Part shown: one piece after another, positions 42,023-50,899 of the stretch
How positions within the stretch are numbered: the first letter of the stretch is position 1
Layout of the letters: the number at the start of each line of letters is the position of its first letter
Origin: JADHMP01 sp016779985
GTDB lineage: Bacteria > Bacteroidota > Bacteroidia > Flavobacteriales > Flavobacteriaceae
DNA: 64,000 nt
Assembly (NCBI GenBank): GCA_016779985.1
Contig: JADHMP010000001.1
Span: 1 to 64,000 of the forward strand
Reading direction: 5' to 3'
Position numbers and translations under genes: made by a program
The notes under the pieces: generated by a model
What the model saw: the letters and a program-made list of their open reading frames with translations, nothing else
Told to the model about the DNA's origin: nothing
Database searches by the model: none

Positions 42023-42646
42023 CTATTTGTCTTTGCGTTTAGAAAGTTCGTCTCGAACGCGTACGGCCTGCTCATAATCTTCAAGAGCCACTAATTTATT
42101 GAGTAAATCTTTAAGTTTATCAACAGACATTTTCTTAAGATTCTTTGGAATTGCATTTTTCTTAGTTTGCTCAGTAACAAAATTTTGAATCCAATTATCT
42201 TCTGAGAGTTTTTTGTTTTCTTTAGCACTAAGAGCTGCAGTGAATCCTGCTTTTTTAAGAATTGAATCATAGGTATATATGGGTGCGCTAAAACGTAAAG
42301 CTAAAGCAATAGCATCAGAAGTACGAGCATCAAAAATTTCTTCTATTTTATCCCTTTCACAAATCAGACTTGCATAAAAAACACCATCCACTAGCTTGTG
42401 AATGATAACCTGCTTTACGTGAACAGTGAAACGTTCGGCAAAATTTTTAAATAAATCGTGAGTTAGCGGTCTAGCAGGTTTAATATCTTGTTCCAAAGCA
42501 ACAGCAATTGCCTGCGCTTCAAAACCACCAATAATTATAGGTAGTTTGCGGTCTCCTTCTACTTCGCCTAATAACAAGGCGTAAGCACCAGTTTGAGTTT
42601 CACTGTATGAAATTCCTTTAACTTGTAATTTTATTAGCTTCATCAA
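42023..42646 (-). CDS. Bifunctional nuclease family protein (DUF151) with UVR motif
   Basis: Residues about 1-130 match DUF151: LPIIIGGFEAQAIAVALE, RPLTHDLFKNF, VKQVIIHKLVDGVFYASL and DARTSDAIALALRFSAPIY. The C-terminal 35 residues (KLKDLLNKLVALEDYEQAVRVRDELSKRK) form a UVR motif, the UvrB/UvrC contact helix pair. Nuclease activity is reported for relatives in other phyla; it is not shown for this group. It is divergent from pdhB. Confidence 0.9.
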   Translation of the reverse strand: MMKLIKLQVKGISYSETQTGAYALLLGEVEGDRKLPIIIGGFEAQAIAVALEQDIKPARPLTHDLFKNFAERFTVHVKQVIIHKLVDGVFYASLICERDKIEEIFDARTSDAIALALRFSAPIYTYDSILKKAGFTAALSAKENKKLSEDNWIQNFVTEQTKKNAIPKNLKKMSVDKLKDLLNKLVALEDYEQAVRVRDELSKRKDK

Positions 42647-42772
42647 TTAAGATCTAAAAAATAGATAGAACATTGCACTTCTTTCCAGTTTATAACGATT
42701 CAATTCTTCTTTTATTGAGTAGTATTTAATTTATAATTAATTGGTTAAATTTGCCCTTGATCAGAAAACCAA

Positions 42773-43753
42773 ATGAAAACAATTCAATTTAGAGAGGCAA
42801 TACTTCAAGCCATGACCGAAGAGATGCGTCGTGACGAGACCATTTATCTAATGGGAGAAGAAGTAGCAGAATATAATGGAGCCTATAAAGCTTCCAAAGG
42901 AATGCTAGACGAATTTGGCCCCGAGCGAGTTATAGATACGCCCATTTCCGAATTGGGTTTTGCAGGGATTGGTGTCGGTTCAACAATGACAGGCAACAGA
43001 CCTATCATTGAGTTTATGACCTTCAATTTCGCTTTAGTGGGGATTGATCAAATTATCAATAATGCTGCTAAAATCAGGCAAATGTCTGGAGGACAATTTC
43101 CTTGTCCAATTGTTTTTCGTGGACCTACTGGTTCTGCTGGGCAACTAGCGGCAACCCATTCACAGGCTTTTGAAAGTTGGTATGCGAATTGTCCTGGATT
43201 GAAAGTAATTGTTCCCTCTAACCCTTATGATGCTAAGGGCTTGCTAAAGGCTTCTATAAGAGACGATGATCCAGTAATTTTTATGGAATCTGAACAAATG
43301 TATGGGGACAAAGGGGAGGTGCCAGAAGGTGAATATATTTTACCAATTGGTGTGGCTGAGATAAAAGAAAAAGGCACAGATGTTACCATAGTGTCTTTTG
43401 GAAAAATAATTAAAGAAGCTTATAAAGCTTCTAAAATACTTCAAGAAGAGGGCATCTCTTGTGAAATAATTGACCTTAGAACTGTTCGCCCTTTAGATTT
43501 TGATACGGTTTTCGAATCGGTAAAAAAGACAAATCGATTAGTGATTTTGGAAGAAGCATGGCCTTTTGGAAATGTGGCTACAGAAATTACATATCAAGTG
43601 CAGAGCCAACTATTTGATTATCTCGACGCTCCTGTCATTAAAATAAATACCGCCGATACGCCAGCACCTTATTCACCTGTATTATTACAGGAATGGCTCC
43701 CCAACGCAAATGATGTTGTGGCAGCTGTAAAAAAGGTGATGTATCAAGACTGA
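42773..43753 (+). CDS. pdhB: Pyruvate dehydrogenase E1 component, beta subunit
   Basis: The 326-residue protein is the pyrimidine-binding half of the E1 heterotetramer. MGEEVAEYNGAYKASKGMLDEFGPERVIDTPISELGFAGIG holds the cofactor-activating Glu; EFMTFNFA, the GPTGSAGQLAATHSQAFESWYA loop, and IDLRTVRPLD follow. The C-terminal domain ends LPNANDVVAAVKKV. The alpha subunit is not adjacent, so the pyruvate dehydrogenase genes are dispersed. Confidence 0.95.
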   Translation: MKTIQFREAILQAMTEEMRRDETIYLMGEEVAEYNGAYKASKGMLDEFGPERVIDTPISELGFAGIGVGSTMTGNRPIIEFMTFNFALVGIDQIINNAAKIRQMSGGQFPCPIVFRGPTGSAGQLAATHSQAFESWYANCPGLKVIVPSNPYDAKGLLKASIRDDDPVIFMESEQMYGDKGEVPEGEYILPIGVAEIKEKGTDVTIVSFGKIIKEAYKASKILQEEGISCEIIDLRTVRPLDFDTVFESVKKTNRLVILEEAWPFGNVATEITYQVQSQLFDYLDAPVIKINTADTPAPYSPVLLQEWLPNANDVVAAVKKVMYQD

Positions 43754-43840
43754 CAATCATCACCAAAACACAGATTTTTCTAATCGAACACGAATCCTTA
43801 CATTTGCGTGCCAAAACAAGGATGAAAAACAATTTTTGAA

Positions 43841-46111
43841 GTGAACACAATCTATATACCAATTGCCCTAGCCATATCAGGTTTAATTTTTATGTTTTTT
43901 AAAGCCCTTTGGGTTAGGAAGCAAGATGCTGGAAATGAAAAAATGCAAACTATCTCAACTAACATTAAAGAAGGAGCCTTAGCTTTTTTAAATGCAGAAT
44001 ATAAAATTTTAGCCATTTTTGTTGTTGCAGCCTCAATAGCTCTTTTTTTTATTTCCAGAGCCGTTGAAACAACGAGTATTCTAATCATTCCTGCTTTTGT
44101 TATGGGGGCTATTTTCTCAGGGCTTGCAGGCAATATAGGAATGAGGATTGCTACTGAATCAAACGCCAGAACCACTCAAGCTGCACGCGAAAGTTTACCC
44201 AAAGCCCTCCAAATTTCTTTTGGGGGAGGAACTGTTATGGGTCTAGGAGTTGCAGGACTTGCAGTGCTTGGATTGTCTCTTTTCTTCCTTTATTTTGTTC
44301 ATTATTTTATTAAAGGAGAAGCTTCTTTTTATCAAGAAATGACCATCGTTTTGGAAGCGCTCGCTGGGTTTTCCCTTGGAGCAGAATCCATTGCCTTATT
44401 TGCTCGCGTTGGTGGTGGAATATATACAAAAGCAGCAGATGTTGGTGCTGATCTTGTTGGGAAAGTAGAAGCTGGAATACCAGAGGATGACCCCCGTAAT
44501 CCTGCTACAATTGCAGACAATGTTGGAGATAACGTTGGTGATGTTGCAGGAATGGGTGCTGATCTTTTTGGGAGTTATGTGGCTACTGTTTTAGCCTCTA
44601 TGGTACTCGGAAATTACATAATAAAAGACATGGCTGCCGCAAATGGAGGTATCTTTGAAGATGCTTTTAGTGGTATGGGTCCAATTCTTTTACCACTAAT
44701 GATTGCTGGGATAGGTATTTTAGCCTCAATAATTGGAACATTTTTTATTAGAATCTCGAATAATAATGCTAAAGAAGCTCAGGTTCAACGTGCATTAAAT
44801 ACTGGAAATTTAACTGCTATTGGTATCACAGCAATTACCACCTATTTTTTGGTTGATAATATGCTTCCAGAAACAATGAGAGGTATTGAATTTTTTGGTG
44901 AGGGTACCAAAGACATTCCCAGTCTAAACGTTTTTTATGCAACTGTGGTCGGCCTTGGAGTTGGCTATTTGATCTCTTATTTTACAGAATACTACACTGC
45001 CCTTGGTAAAAAGCCCGTTATGGATATTGTCCAGAATTCATCAACTGGAGCCGCCACAAATATTATTGCAGGCTTAGCCACAGGAATGATATCTACATTT
45101 AGTTCAATATTACTTTTTGCTGTTGCTATTTGGGGGTCATATTATTTAGCTGGCTTCTATGGTGTAGCCATAGCAGCATCGGCTATGATGGCCACAACAG
45201 CAATGCAGTTGGCCATTGACGCATTCGGCCCTATTGCTGATAATGCTGGTGGCGTGGCTGAAATGAGTGAATTGCCAAGTGAAGTTAGAGAAAGAACAGA
45301 TATTTTAGACTCAGTAGGAAACACAACAGCAGCCGTTGGAAAAGGTTTTGCTATTGCCTCAGCGGCTCTAACAGCCCTTGCACTATTTGCTGCCTATGTT
45401 ACTTTCACAGGAATTGATGGCATTAACATTTTTAAGGCAGATGTTTTAGCGGCATTGTTTATTGGAGGGATGATTCCAGTGGTTTTCTCTGCCCTTGCAA
45501 TGAAAGCCGTTGGCCGAGCCGCCATGGAGATGGTTGAAGAGGTGAGACGGCAATTTCGAGAAATCCCCGGTATACTTGAAGGAAAAGGAACACCAGAATA
45601 TGGGAAATGTGTTGATATATCAACCAAAGCTGCTCTACGAGAAATGTTGTTGCCCGGTGTTCTCACAATAGTAACTCCAGTAGTTATTGGATTTCTTATA
45701 GGAGCCGAAGCTCTTGGAAGTTATATGGCTGGAGTAACTGTCTCAGGTGTTTTGTGGGCGATATTTCAAAATAATGCTGGCGGTGCATGGGATAATGCAA
45801 AAAAATCATTTGAAGCAGGTGTAGAAATCAATGGGAAAATGACTTTTAAAGGGTCAGAATCTCACAAAGCGGCGGTAACTGGAGATACAGTAGGCGACCC
45901 ATTTAAAGATACTTCAGGCCCCTCAATGAATATATTAATTAAACTCACTTGTTTGATTGGGTTAGTTATAGCTCCTATTCTTGGAAACCACGATAGCGAA
46001 TCGATGGAAAGTCTTAGCCCTTCTGTCCAAAAGGAGATTGTATTAGAAAAAGAGCAAGTTAGTTTAACTGAAAAACTAGATTCTGAGGCTGAAATTAAAG
46101 GAAATAAATAA
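43841..46111 (+). CDS. hppA: Membrane-bound pyrophosphatase (ion pump)
   Basis: The 756-residue protein has about 16 membrane helices. It has the pyrophosphate-binding acidic motifs DVGADLVGKVEAGIPEDDPRNPATIADNVGDNVGDVAG, DAFGPIADNAGGVAEMS and DNAKKSFE, plus GDTVGDPFKDTSGP. GNTTAAVGKG has Ala where K+-independent pumps carry Lys, so it is predicted to be K+-dependent. Na+ or H+ as the transported ion is not decided from sequence. The start is GTG at 43841: no ATG is available in frame nearby, and the N terminus fits the family. The C-terminal tail (about 720-756) is a charged extension. Confidence 0.94.
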   Translation: MNTIYIPIALAISGLIFMFFKALWVRKQDAGNEKMQTISTNIKEGALAFLNAEYKILAIFVVAASIALFFISRAVETTSILIIPAFVMGAIFSGLAGNIGMRIATESNARTTQAARESLPKALQISFGGGTVMGLGVAGLAVLGLSLFFLYFVHYFIKGEASFYQEMTIVLEALAGFSLGAESIALFARVGGGIYTKAADVGADLVGKVEAGIPEDDPRNPATIADNVGDNVGDVAGMGADLFGSYVATVLASMVLGNYIIKDMAAANGGIFEDAFSGMGPILLPLMIAGIGILASIIGTFFIRISNNNAKEAQVQRALNTGNLTAIGITAITTYFLVDNMLPETMRGIEFFGEGTKDIPSLNVFYATVVGLGVGYLISYFTEYYTALGKKPVMDIVQNSSTGAATNIIAGLATGMISTFSSILLFAVAIWGSYYLAGFYGVAIAASAMMATTAMQLAIDAFGPIADNAGGVAEMSELPSEVRERTDILDSVGNTTAAVGKGFAIASAALTALALFAAYVTFTGIDGINIFKADVLAALFIGGMIPVVFSALAMKAVGRAAMEMVEEVRRQFREIPGILEGKGTPEYGKCVDISTKAALREMLLPGVLTIVTPVVIGFLIGAEALGSYMAGVTVSGVLWAIFQNNAGGAWDNAKKSFEAGVEINGKMTFKGSESHKAAVTGDTVGDPFKDTSGPSMNILIKLTCLIGLVIAPILGNHDSESMESLSPSVQKEIVLEKEQVSLTEKLDSEAEIKGNK

Positions 46112-46115
46112 TCTC

Positions 46116-46730
46116 TTATTCAAGAAGACCATTAATCTTTCTGTCTACCATTTCGGTTACTTTTCCTAAGTCTTCTTTATTTTCGACAAAATCTAAATCA
46201 TCAACATCAACAATAAGCATATTCCCACTATAATTGCTTACCCATGCCTCGTAGCGCTCGTTTAGCCGACTGAGATAATCGATACTAATTGAATTTTCGT
46301 AATGCCGTCCCCTTTTGTGAATCTTATGGACCAAATTCGGAATAGAACTTCTTAAATAGATAAGAAGGTCTGGCCCTTTTATTAAAGATTCCATCAATTG
46401 AAAAATACCAATATAATTTTCAAAATCTCTCTGATTTAGTAACCCCATTGCATTTAAGTTGGGTGCAAAAATATGTGCATCCTCATAAATTGTACGGTCT
46501 TGAATTACCACTCTTTTATTTTGTTTGAATTGGAGTAACTGTTGAAAACGACGACGTAAGAAATAGATTTGAAGATTGAATGACCATCTTTCCATTTGAT
46601 CATAAAAATCATCTAAATAAGGATTGTCAATCACATCTTCATAATGTGCTTCCCACTTATAGTGCTTAGCTAATAACTCAGTAAGGCTCGTTTTTCCAGC
46701 ACCAATATTTCCAGCAATAGCAATGTGCAT
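46116..46730 (-). CDS. Deoxynucleoside kinase
   Basis: The start at 46730 is preferred, since MHIAIAGNIGAGKTSL places the P-loop at the N terminus. The 204-residue protein has the dNK fold: AHYEDVIDNPYLDDFYDQMERWSFNLQIYFLRRRF, VVIQDRTIYEDAHIFAPNL with the DRS-like catalytic stretch, and the lid Arg residues in KRGRHYENSI. It salvages deoxyadenosine or deoxyguanosine and perhaps others. It is convergent with hppA. Confidence 0.92.
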   Translation of the reverse strand: MHIAIAGNIGAGKTSLTELLAKHYKWEAHYEDVIDNPYLDDFYDQMERWSFNLQIYFLRRRFQQLLQFKQNKRVVIQDRTIYEDAHIFAPNLNAMGLLNQRDFENYIGIFQLMESLIKGPDLLIYLRSSIPNLVHKIHKRGRHYENSISIDYLSRLNERYEAWVSNYSGNMLIVDVDDLDFVENKEDLGKVTEMVDRKINGLLE

Positions 46731-46852
46731 TGAAAGGGTTTTATTAAAATGCAAAATAGGGTTTTGTGCTTTAAATTGATAATGTTTTAAATATAAATTT
46801 TAATTGGAGCTAAAGAAAAATGAGTTAAATTTTTAAATAATAAAAAAAAATG

Positions 46853-46860
46853 TACTTTTG
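46853..46860 (+). promoter_or_regulatory. -7 box of the metK operon promoter
   Basis: TACTTTTG, an exact TAnnTTTG box, lies 10 bases upstream of the riboswitch aptamer, so the transcript would begin just before the first aptamer helix. No TTG is seen at the 19-base position. Confidence 0.6.
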
Positions 46861-46870
46861 TTCTCACTAA

Positions 46871-46944
46871 CGAGGAAGGATTTGACTGATTGCAACCTCG
46901 ATAAAAAATTGCTAAAGCAGTGTTGCTTTAAATGAATCCTTCCT
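46871..46944 (+). promoter_or_regulatory. SAM-II riboswitch with competing helix
   Basis: The aptamer (about 46871-46920) matches the SAM-II consensus I recall. P1 strand CGAGG, then GATTTGACTGATTGCAA, then P1 strand CCTCG, an A-rich linker, and GCTAAAG, the conserved pseudoknot strand. AGGAAGGATT (46873-46882), overlapping the 5' strand of P1, is perfectly complementary to AATCCTTCCT (46935-46944), just before metK. Aptamer and this 10-bp helix exclude each other. Also AAAGCA/TGCTTT (46914-46929) can form a hairpin across the pseudoknot strand. Binding of SAM should lower expression of the methionine operon downstream. Confidence 0.85.
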
Positions 46945-46961
46945 GTAAAAGCAACTTTTAA

Positions 46962-48218
46962 ATGTCATATTTTTTTACCTCTGAATCAGTGAGCGAAGGT
47001 CACCCTGATAAGGTCGCTGATCAAATAAGTGATGCCCTTTTAGATAACTTTTTAGCTTTTGATTCAGAAAGCAAGGTGGCCTGCGAAACGTTGGTCACAA
47101 CTGGGCAAGTCATTCTCGCGGGAGAAGTCAAAAGCAACACTTATTTAGATGTTCAACAGATTGCTAGAGATACAATTAATAGAATAGGCTACACCAAAGG
47201 GGCATATCAGTTTAGTGGAGATTCCTGCGGTGTGATGTCACTAATTCACGAACAATCTCAAGATATTAATCAAGGCGTTGATCGAGCTAAAAAAGAGGCG
47301 CAGGGGGCAGGTGATCAAGGGATTATGTTTGGCTATGCCACTAACGAGACAGACAATTATATTCCTCTGGCCTTAGAGCTATCACACAAAATTTTGATCG
47401 AACTTGCTGCTTTACGGCGTGAAAATAAAGTGGTCAACTATTTACGTCCAGATGCTAAATCTCAGGTTACTATAGAATATGATGAGCATCATAAACCTAA
47501 ACGGATTGATACCATTGTAGTATCAACACAACATGATCCTTTTGACAAAGAGGATGAAAAAATGTTGTCTAAAATTAAAGCCGACATCATAAACATACTT
47601 ATTCCCCGGGTAATTAATCAATTACCTGAATCGATTCAAAAACTATTTGGTGATGATATTGTCTATCATGTCAATCCAACAGGAAAGTTTGTAATTGGCG
47701 GGCCCCACGGAGATACTGGTCTTACAGGAAGAAAAATTATTGTCGACACCTATGGAGGAAAAGGTGCTCACGGAGGTGGCGCTTTTAGTGGAAAAGATCC
47801 TAGTAAAGTAGACCGAAGTGCCGCCTACGCTGCACGGCATATGGCAAAAAATTTAGTTGCGGCTGGTGTTGCAGATGAAGTGCTTTTACAACTAAGTTAT
47901 GCTATTGGAGTTGTTGAACCCACTTCTATTTTGCTCAATACTTTTGGAACATCAAAATTGTCATTAACTGATGGAGAAATTGCTAAACAAGTGGCACCTC
48001 TCTTTGATATGCGCCCCTATGCCATTGAACAACGGTTAAAATTAAGAAACCCAATTTATGAAGAAACTGCTGCCTATGGGCATATGGGTAGAACCCCTAA
48101 AACCTTAACAAAGGTTTTTGAATCTCCCTATAATGGGAAAATAGAAAAACAAGTGGAATTGTTCACTTGGGAAAAATTAGATCACATTTCATTAATTAAA
48201 AAAACTTTAAAATTATGA
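46962..48218 (+). CDS. metK: S-adenosylmethionine synthetase
   Basis: The 418-residue enzyme makes SAM from methionine and ATP. It begins MSYFFTSESVSEGHPDKVADQISDALLD. GAGDQGIMFGYATNET, FVIGGPHGDTGLTGRKIIVDTYGG and GGGAFSGKDPSKVDRSAAYAARHMAKNLV are present. It is the first gene after the SAM-II riboswitch, so its product feeds back on the operon. It overlaps the next gene by four bases. Confidence 0.97.
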   Translation: MSYFFTSESVSEGHPDKVADQISDALLDNFLAFDSESKVACETLVTTGQVILAGEVKSNTYLDVQQIARDTINRIGYTKGAYQFSGDSCGVMSLIHEQSQDINQGVDRAKKEAQGAGDQGIMFGYATNETDNYIPLALELSHKILIELAALRRENKVVNYLRPDAKSQVTIEYDEHHKPKRIDTIVVSTQHDPFDKEDEKMLSKIKADIINILIPRVINQLPESIQKLFGDDIVYHVNPTGKFVIGGPHGDTGLTGRKIIVDTYGGKGAHGGGAFSGKDPSKVDRSAAYAARHMAKNLVAAGVADEVLLQLSYAIGVVEPTSILLNTFGTSKLSLTDGEIAKQVAPLFDMRPYAIEQRLKLRNPIYEETAAYGHMGRTPKTLTKVFESPYNGKIEKQVELFTWEKLDHISLIKKTLKL

Positions 48219-49486
48219 GCCAACAATTAGAAACAGCTGCCCTACATGCAGGGCACAACACTAAACAAACGCAGGGGACTAGAGCAGTTCCGATTTATCA
48301 ATCAACCTCTTTTGTATTCAACGATTCTGATCATGCAGCAAATTTGTTTTCATTAGCAGAACCAGGATACATTTACACACGTCTAAATAATCCTACTAAT
48401 GATGTGCTAGAACAACGATTAGCAGCTCTAGAAGGAGGAGTAGCTGCGGTAGCAACAGCCTCAGGAACAGCAGCTATAGCAACAACCCTAATGATGTTTT
48501 TAAAAACGGGTGATCACATAGTTGCATCAAACAGTCTATATGGGGGGACCTATAATTTATTAAGCAACACACTGCCCCGTTTTGGCATTACAACAACTTT
48601 CATTGATCCAGATGATCCAGAAAACTTTTCTAAAGCAGTGCAAGAAAATACAAGAGCTTTTTTTGCAGAGTCTCTAGGGAATCCAAAATTGGATGTGTTA
48701 GACCTCAAAGCGATATCAGCCAATGCCAAAAAAGCAAAAGTACCTTTTGTGGTTGATAATACTGTTGCCACTCCCGCCTTATTGAATCCCATTGCACATG
48801 GAGCAAATATTGTCATTCATTCGTTGACAAAATACATTTCAGGAAATGGAACAAGCATGGGAGGTATAATAATAGACGCGGGAACTTTTGATTGGGGTAA
48901 TGGACAGTTTCCAGAGTTCACAACTCCTTCACCTAGTTATCATGGATTGAATTATCATGAAGCACTGGGTGCTATTGCATTTATTGCTAGAGTCCGCGTG
49001 GAGGGTCTTAGAGACTTAGGAAGTGCGCCTAGTCCATTTAACAGTTTTCAGGTTTTGCAGGGGCTAGAGACCCTACAGGTTAGAATGGCTCAACACTCTT
49101 CTAATGCTCAAGAACTTGCCGAATGGCTTGTAGAGCGTGAAGAAGTAGCATGGGTAAACTATCCTGGATTAAAATCATCAAAATATAATGCTTTAGCCAA
49201 TGAGTATTTACCAAAAGGGAAAAGCGGTATCTTGACTTTTGGATTGAAAAAAGGGTTTGAAGCAGCTAAAAAAGTAGCTGATAACACAAAGATTTTCTCT
49301 CTTTTAGCCAATATTGGTGACACAAAATCCTTAATCATTCATCCTGCCAGCACAACTCACCAACAATTAAATGAAGAAGAGCAAGCTAGCACTGGTGTGA
49401 CAAAAGATTTAGTGCGACTTTCTGTTGGAATTGAAGCTCTTGAAGATTTAAAAGCTGATTTAGAGCAGGCTTTTGCAACGCTTTAA
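48215..49486 (+). CDS. metY: O-acetylhomoserine sulfhydrylase (MetY-type)
   Basis: The 423-residue PLP enzyme converts O-acetylhomoserine and sulfide to homocysteine. ETAALHAGHNTKQTQGTRAVPIYQSTSFVF, GYIYTRLNNPTNDVLEQRLAALEGG, SNSLYGGTYNLL, VVDNTVATP, VIHSLTKYISGNGTSMGG with the PLP Lys, and HPASTTHQQL are the family marks. A length over 420 and the insert near 230-250 distinguish it from cystathionine gamma-synthase. The substrate is made by the MetX-type enzyme encoded downstream. Confidence 0.93.
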   Translation: MSQQLETAALHAGHNTKQTQGTRAVPIYQSTSFVFNDSDHAANLFSLAEPGYIYTRLNNPTNDVLEQRLAALEGGVAAVATASGTAAIATTLMMFLKTGDHIVASNSLYGGTYNLLSNTLPRFGITTTFIDPDDPENFSKAVQENTRAFFAESLGNPKLDVLDLKAISANAKKAKVPFVVDNTVATPALLNPIAHGANIVIHSLTKYISGNGTSMGGIIIDAGTFDWGNGQFPEFTTPSPSYHGLNYHEALGAIAFIARVRVEGLRDLGSAPSPFNSFQVLQGLETLQVRMAQHSSNAQELAEWLVEREEVAWVNYPGLKSSKYNALANEYLPKGKSGILTFGLKKGFEAAKKVADNTKIFSLLANIGDTKSLIIHPASTTHQQLNEEEQASTGVTKDLVRLSVGIEALEDLKADLEQAFATL

Positions 49487-49494
49487 ATTGCTTA

Positions 49495-50454
49495 ATGGCC
49501 AATCTAAAGACCCTTACCCTAACAAACTTTACTACTCATTCGGGTACGTTTTATAGTCAATTTCCTTTACACTACGAACATTTTGGAGCTGACTATAAAA
49601 CTGCCCCAGTAGTATTAGTTAATCATTCACTCACGGGAGACTCCAGTGTTTGTGGAGAGAAGGGGTGGTGGTCTGAAATGGTGGGACCTAGATTATCAAT
49701 TGATACAGACAAATATGCTATTATAGCTTTCAATATTCCTGGAAATGGAGTGGCGAATAGTCTTTATGACAATTACGAAGATTTTCACACGGGTGATATT
49801 GCCAAATTATTTTTTTTGGGATTAGACCATCTAGGAATCACTTCGCTTTTTGCAAATATTGGAGGTTCTATTGGGGGTGGAATTGCGTGGGAAATGGCGG
49901 CTCTTTATCCTGATTTAGCCCAATACTTAATTCCAGTTGCAGCTGATTGGAAAGCATCAGACTGGATTATAGCAAATACTTTTTTGCAAAGAAGAATTTT
50001 AGAAAATTCATCTAAGCCCCTCGAAGACGCTAGAATTCATGCCATGTTAACCTACAGAACACCTCATTCTTTGGATTTTCGCTTTTCGAGAAGTATGAAT
50101 CAAGAATTGAATATTTATAATGTAGAAAGCTGGCTATTGCATCATGGGTTAAAATTGGCTAACCGGTTTGACTTAAAGGCCTACATAATGATGAATCATT
50201 TATTGTCATCAATTAATATAACCCGTGATAATGCAAGCTTTAAAAAAATAGTATCTAAAATTTCAGCTTCTATTCATTTGATATCCATTGATACTGATCT
50301 TTTTTTTACCCCTCATGAGGATCAAAAAACTTACAACAAAGTGAAAGCCTTCAAAAACAATATTTCGTTTCACGAAATTGATTCCATTCATGGGCATGAT
50401 GCATTTCTTATTGAAAACCAAAAAATGTCTCAAATTTTAAAACAAATTTTTTAA
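49495..50454 (+). CDS. metX: Homoserine O-acetyltransferase-like alpha/beta hydrolase
   Basis: The 319-residue protein has the alpha/beta hydrolase fold of MetX: LVNHSLTGDSSV (oxyanion stretch), NIPGNGVANSLYDN, NIGGSIGGGIAWEMAALYPD, and the late IDTDLFFTP (Asp) and IHGHDAFLIE (His). The nucleophile is in GGSIGGG. It should acetylate homoserine with acetyl-CoA for the sulfhydrylase encoded before it. It is shorter than typical MetX (about 350-380), so the call is a little less certain. Confidence 0.85.
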   Translation: MANLKTLTLTNFTTHSGTFYSQFPLHYEHFGADYKTAPVVLVNHSLTGDSSVCGEKGWWSEMVGPRLSIDTDKYAIIAFNIPGNGVANSLYDNYEDFHTGDIAKLFFLGLDHLGITSLFANIGGSIGGGIAWEMAALYPDLAQYLIPVAADWKASDWIIANTFLQRRILENSSKPLEDARIHAMLTYRTPHSLDFRFSRSMNQELNIYNVESWLLHHGLKLANRFDLKAYIMMNHLLSSINITRDNASFKKIVSKISASIHLISIDTDLFFTPHEDQKTYNKVKAFKNNISFHEIDSIHGHDAFLIENQKMSQILKQIF

Positions 50455-50473
50455 CCCAACTAAAAAAGCCATA

Positions 50474-50899
50474 ATGAAAATTAACCTAAAAAGAATTAAT
50501 GACGATTATCTTTTTAAAGCTACCAATGATAGAGGTCATGAAATAGTGATGGATAACAAGACCAAAGAAGAAGGTTTTGTTCAAGGTGTTAGTCCGATGG
50601 AAACGCTTTTGATGGGACTCGCAGGGTGCAGTAGCATCGACATTATCTATATTTTGAAAAAGCAAAAACTGAATCCAGAAGTGTTGAAAATGGAGGTGGA
50701 AGGTTTTCGAAAATCAGATGAGGTTCCAGCACTTTTTCATACCATAACAATAGTGATTTATATAGAAGGAAATTTGCCAGCTGAAAAAGTTCAACGTGCA
50801 GCTGACCTTTCTTTTGAAAAATATTGTTCAGTCTCAAAGACCCTTGAGGCTACCGCCTCTATCACCCATAAAGTTGTATTAAATGGAAAACCGATATGA
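50474..50899 (+). CDS. OsmC/Ohr family protein
   Basis: The 141-residue protein matches OsmC: SPMETLLMGLAGCSSIDIIYILKKQK carries the first redox Cys. LFHTITIVIYIEGN follows and KYCSVSKTLEATA carries the second Cys. Members reduce organic hydroperoxides with a Cys pair. Its place inside a methionine operon, overlapping the next gene by four bases, suggests a part in sulfur metabolism or in protection of it; the link is inferred. Confidence 0.9.
   Translation: MKINLKRINDDYLFKATNDRGHEIVMDNKTKEEGFVQGVSPMETLLMGLAGCSSIDIIYILKKQKLNPEVLKMEVEGFRKSDEVPALFHTITIVIYIEGNLPAEKVQRAADLSFEKYCSVSKTLEATASITHKVVLNGKPI

Noticed and set aside
43852..44175. 107-codon minus-strand frame inside hppA
   Set aside because: Shadow of the pyrophosphatase reading frame, biased in composition and without a recognisable domain.
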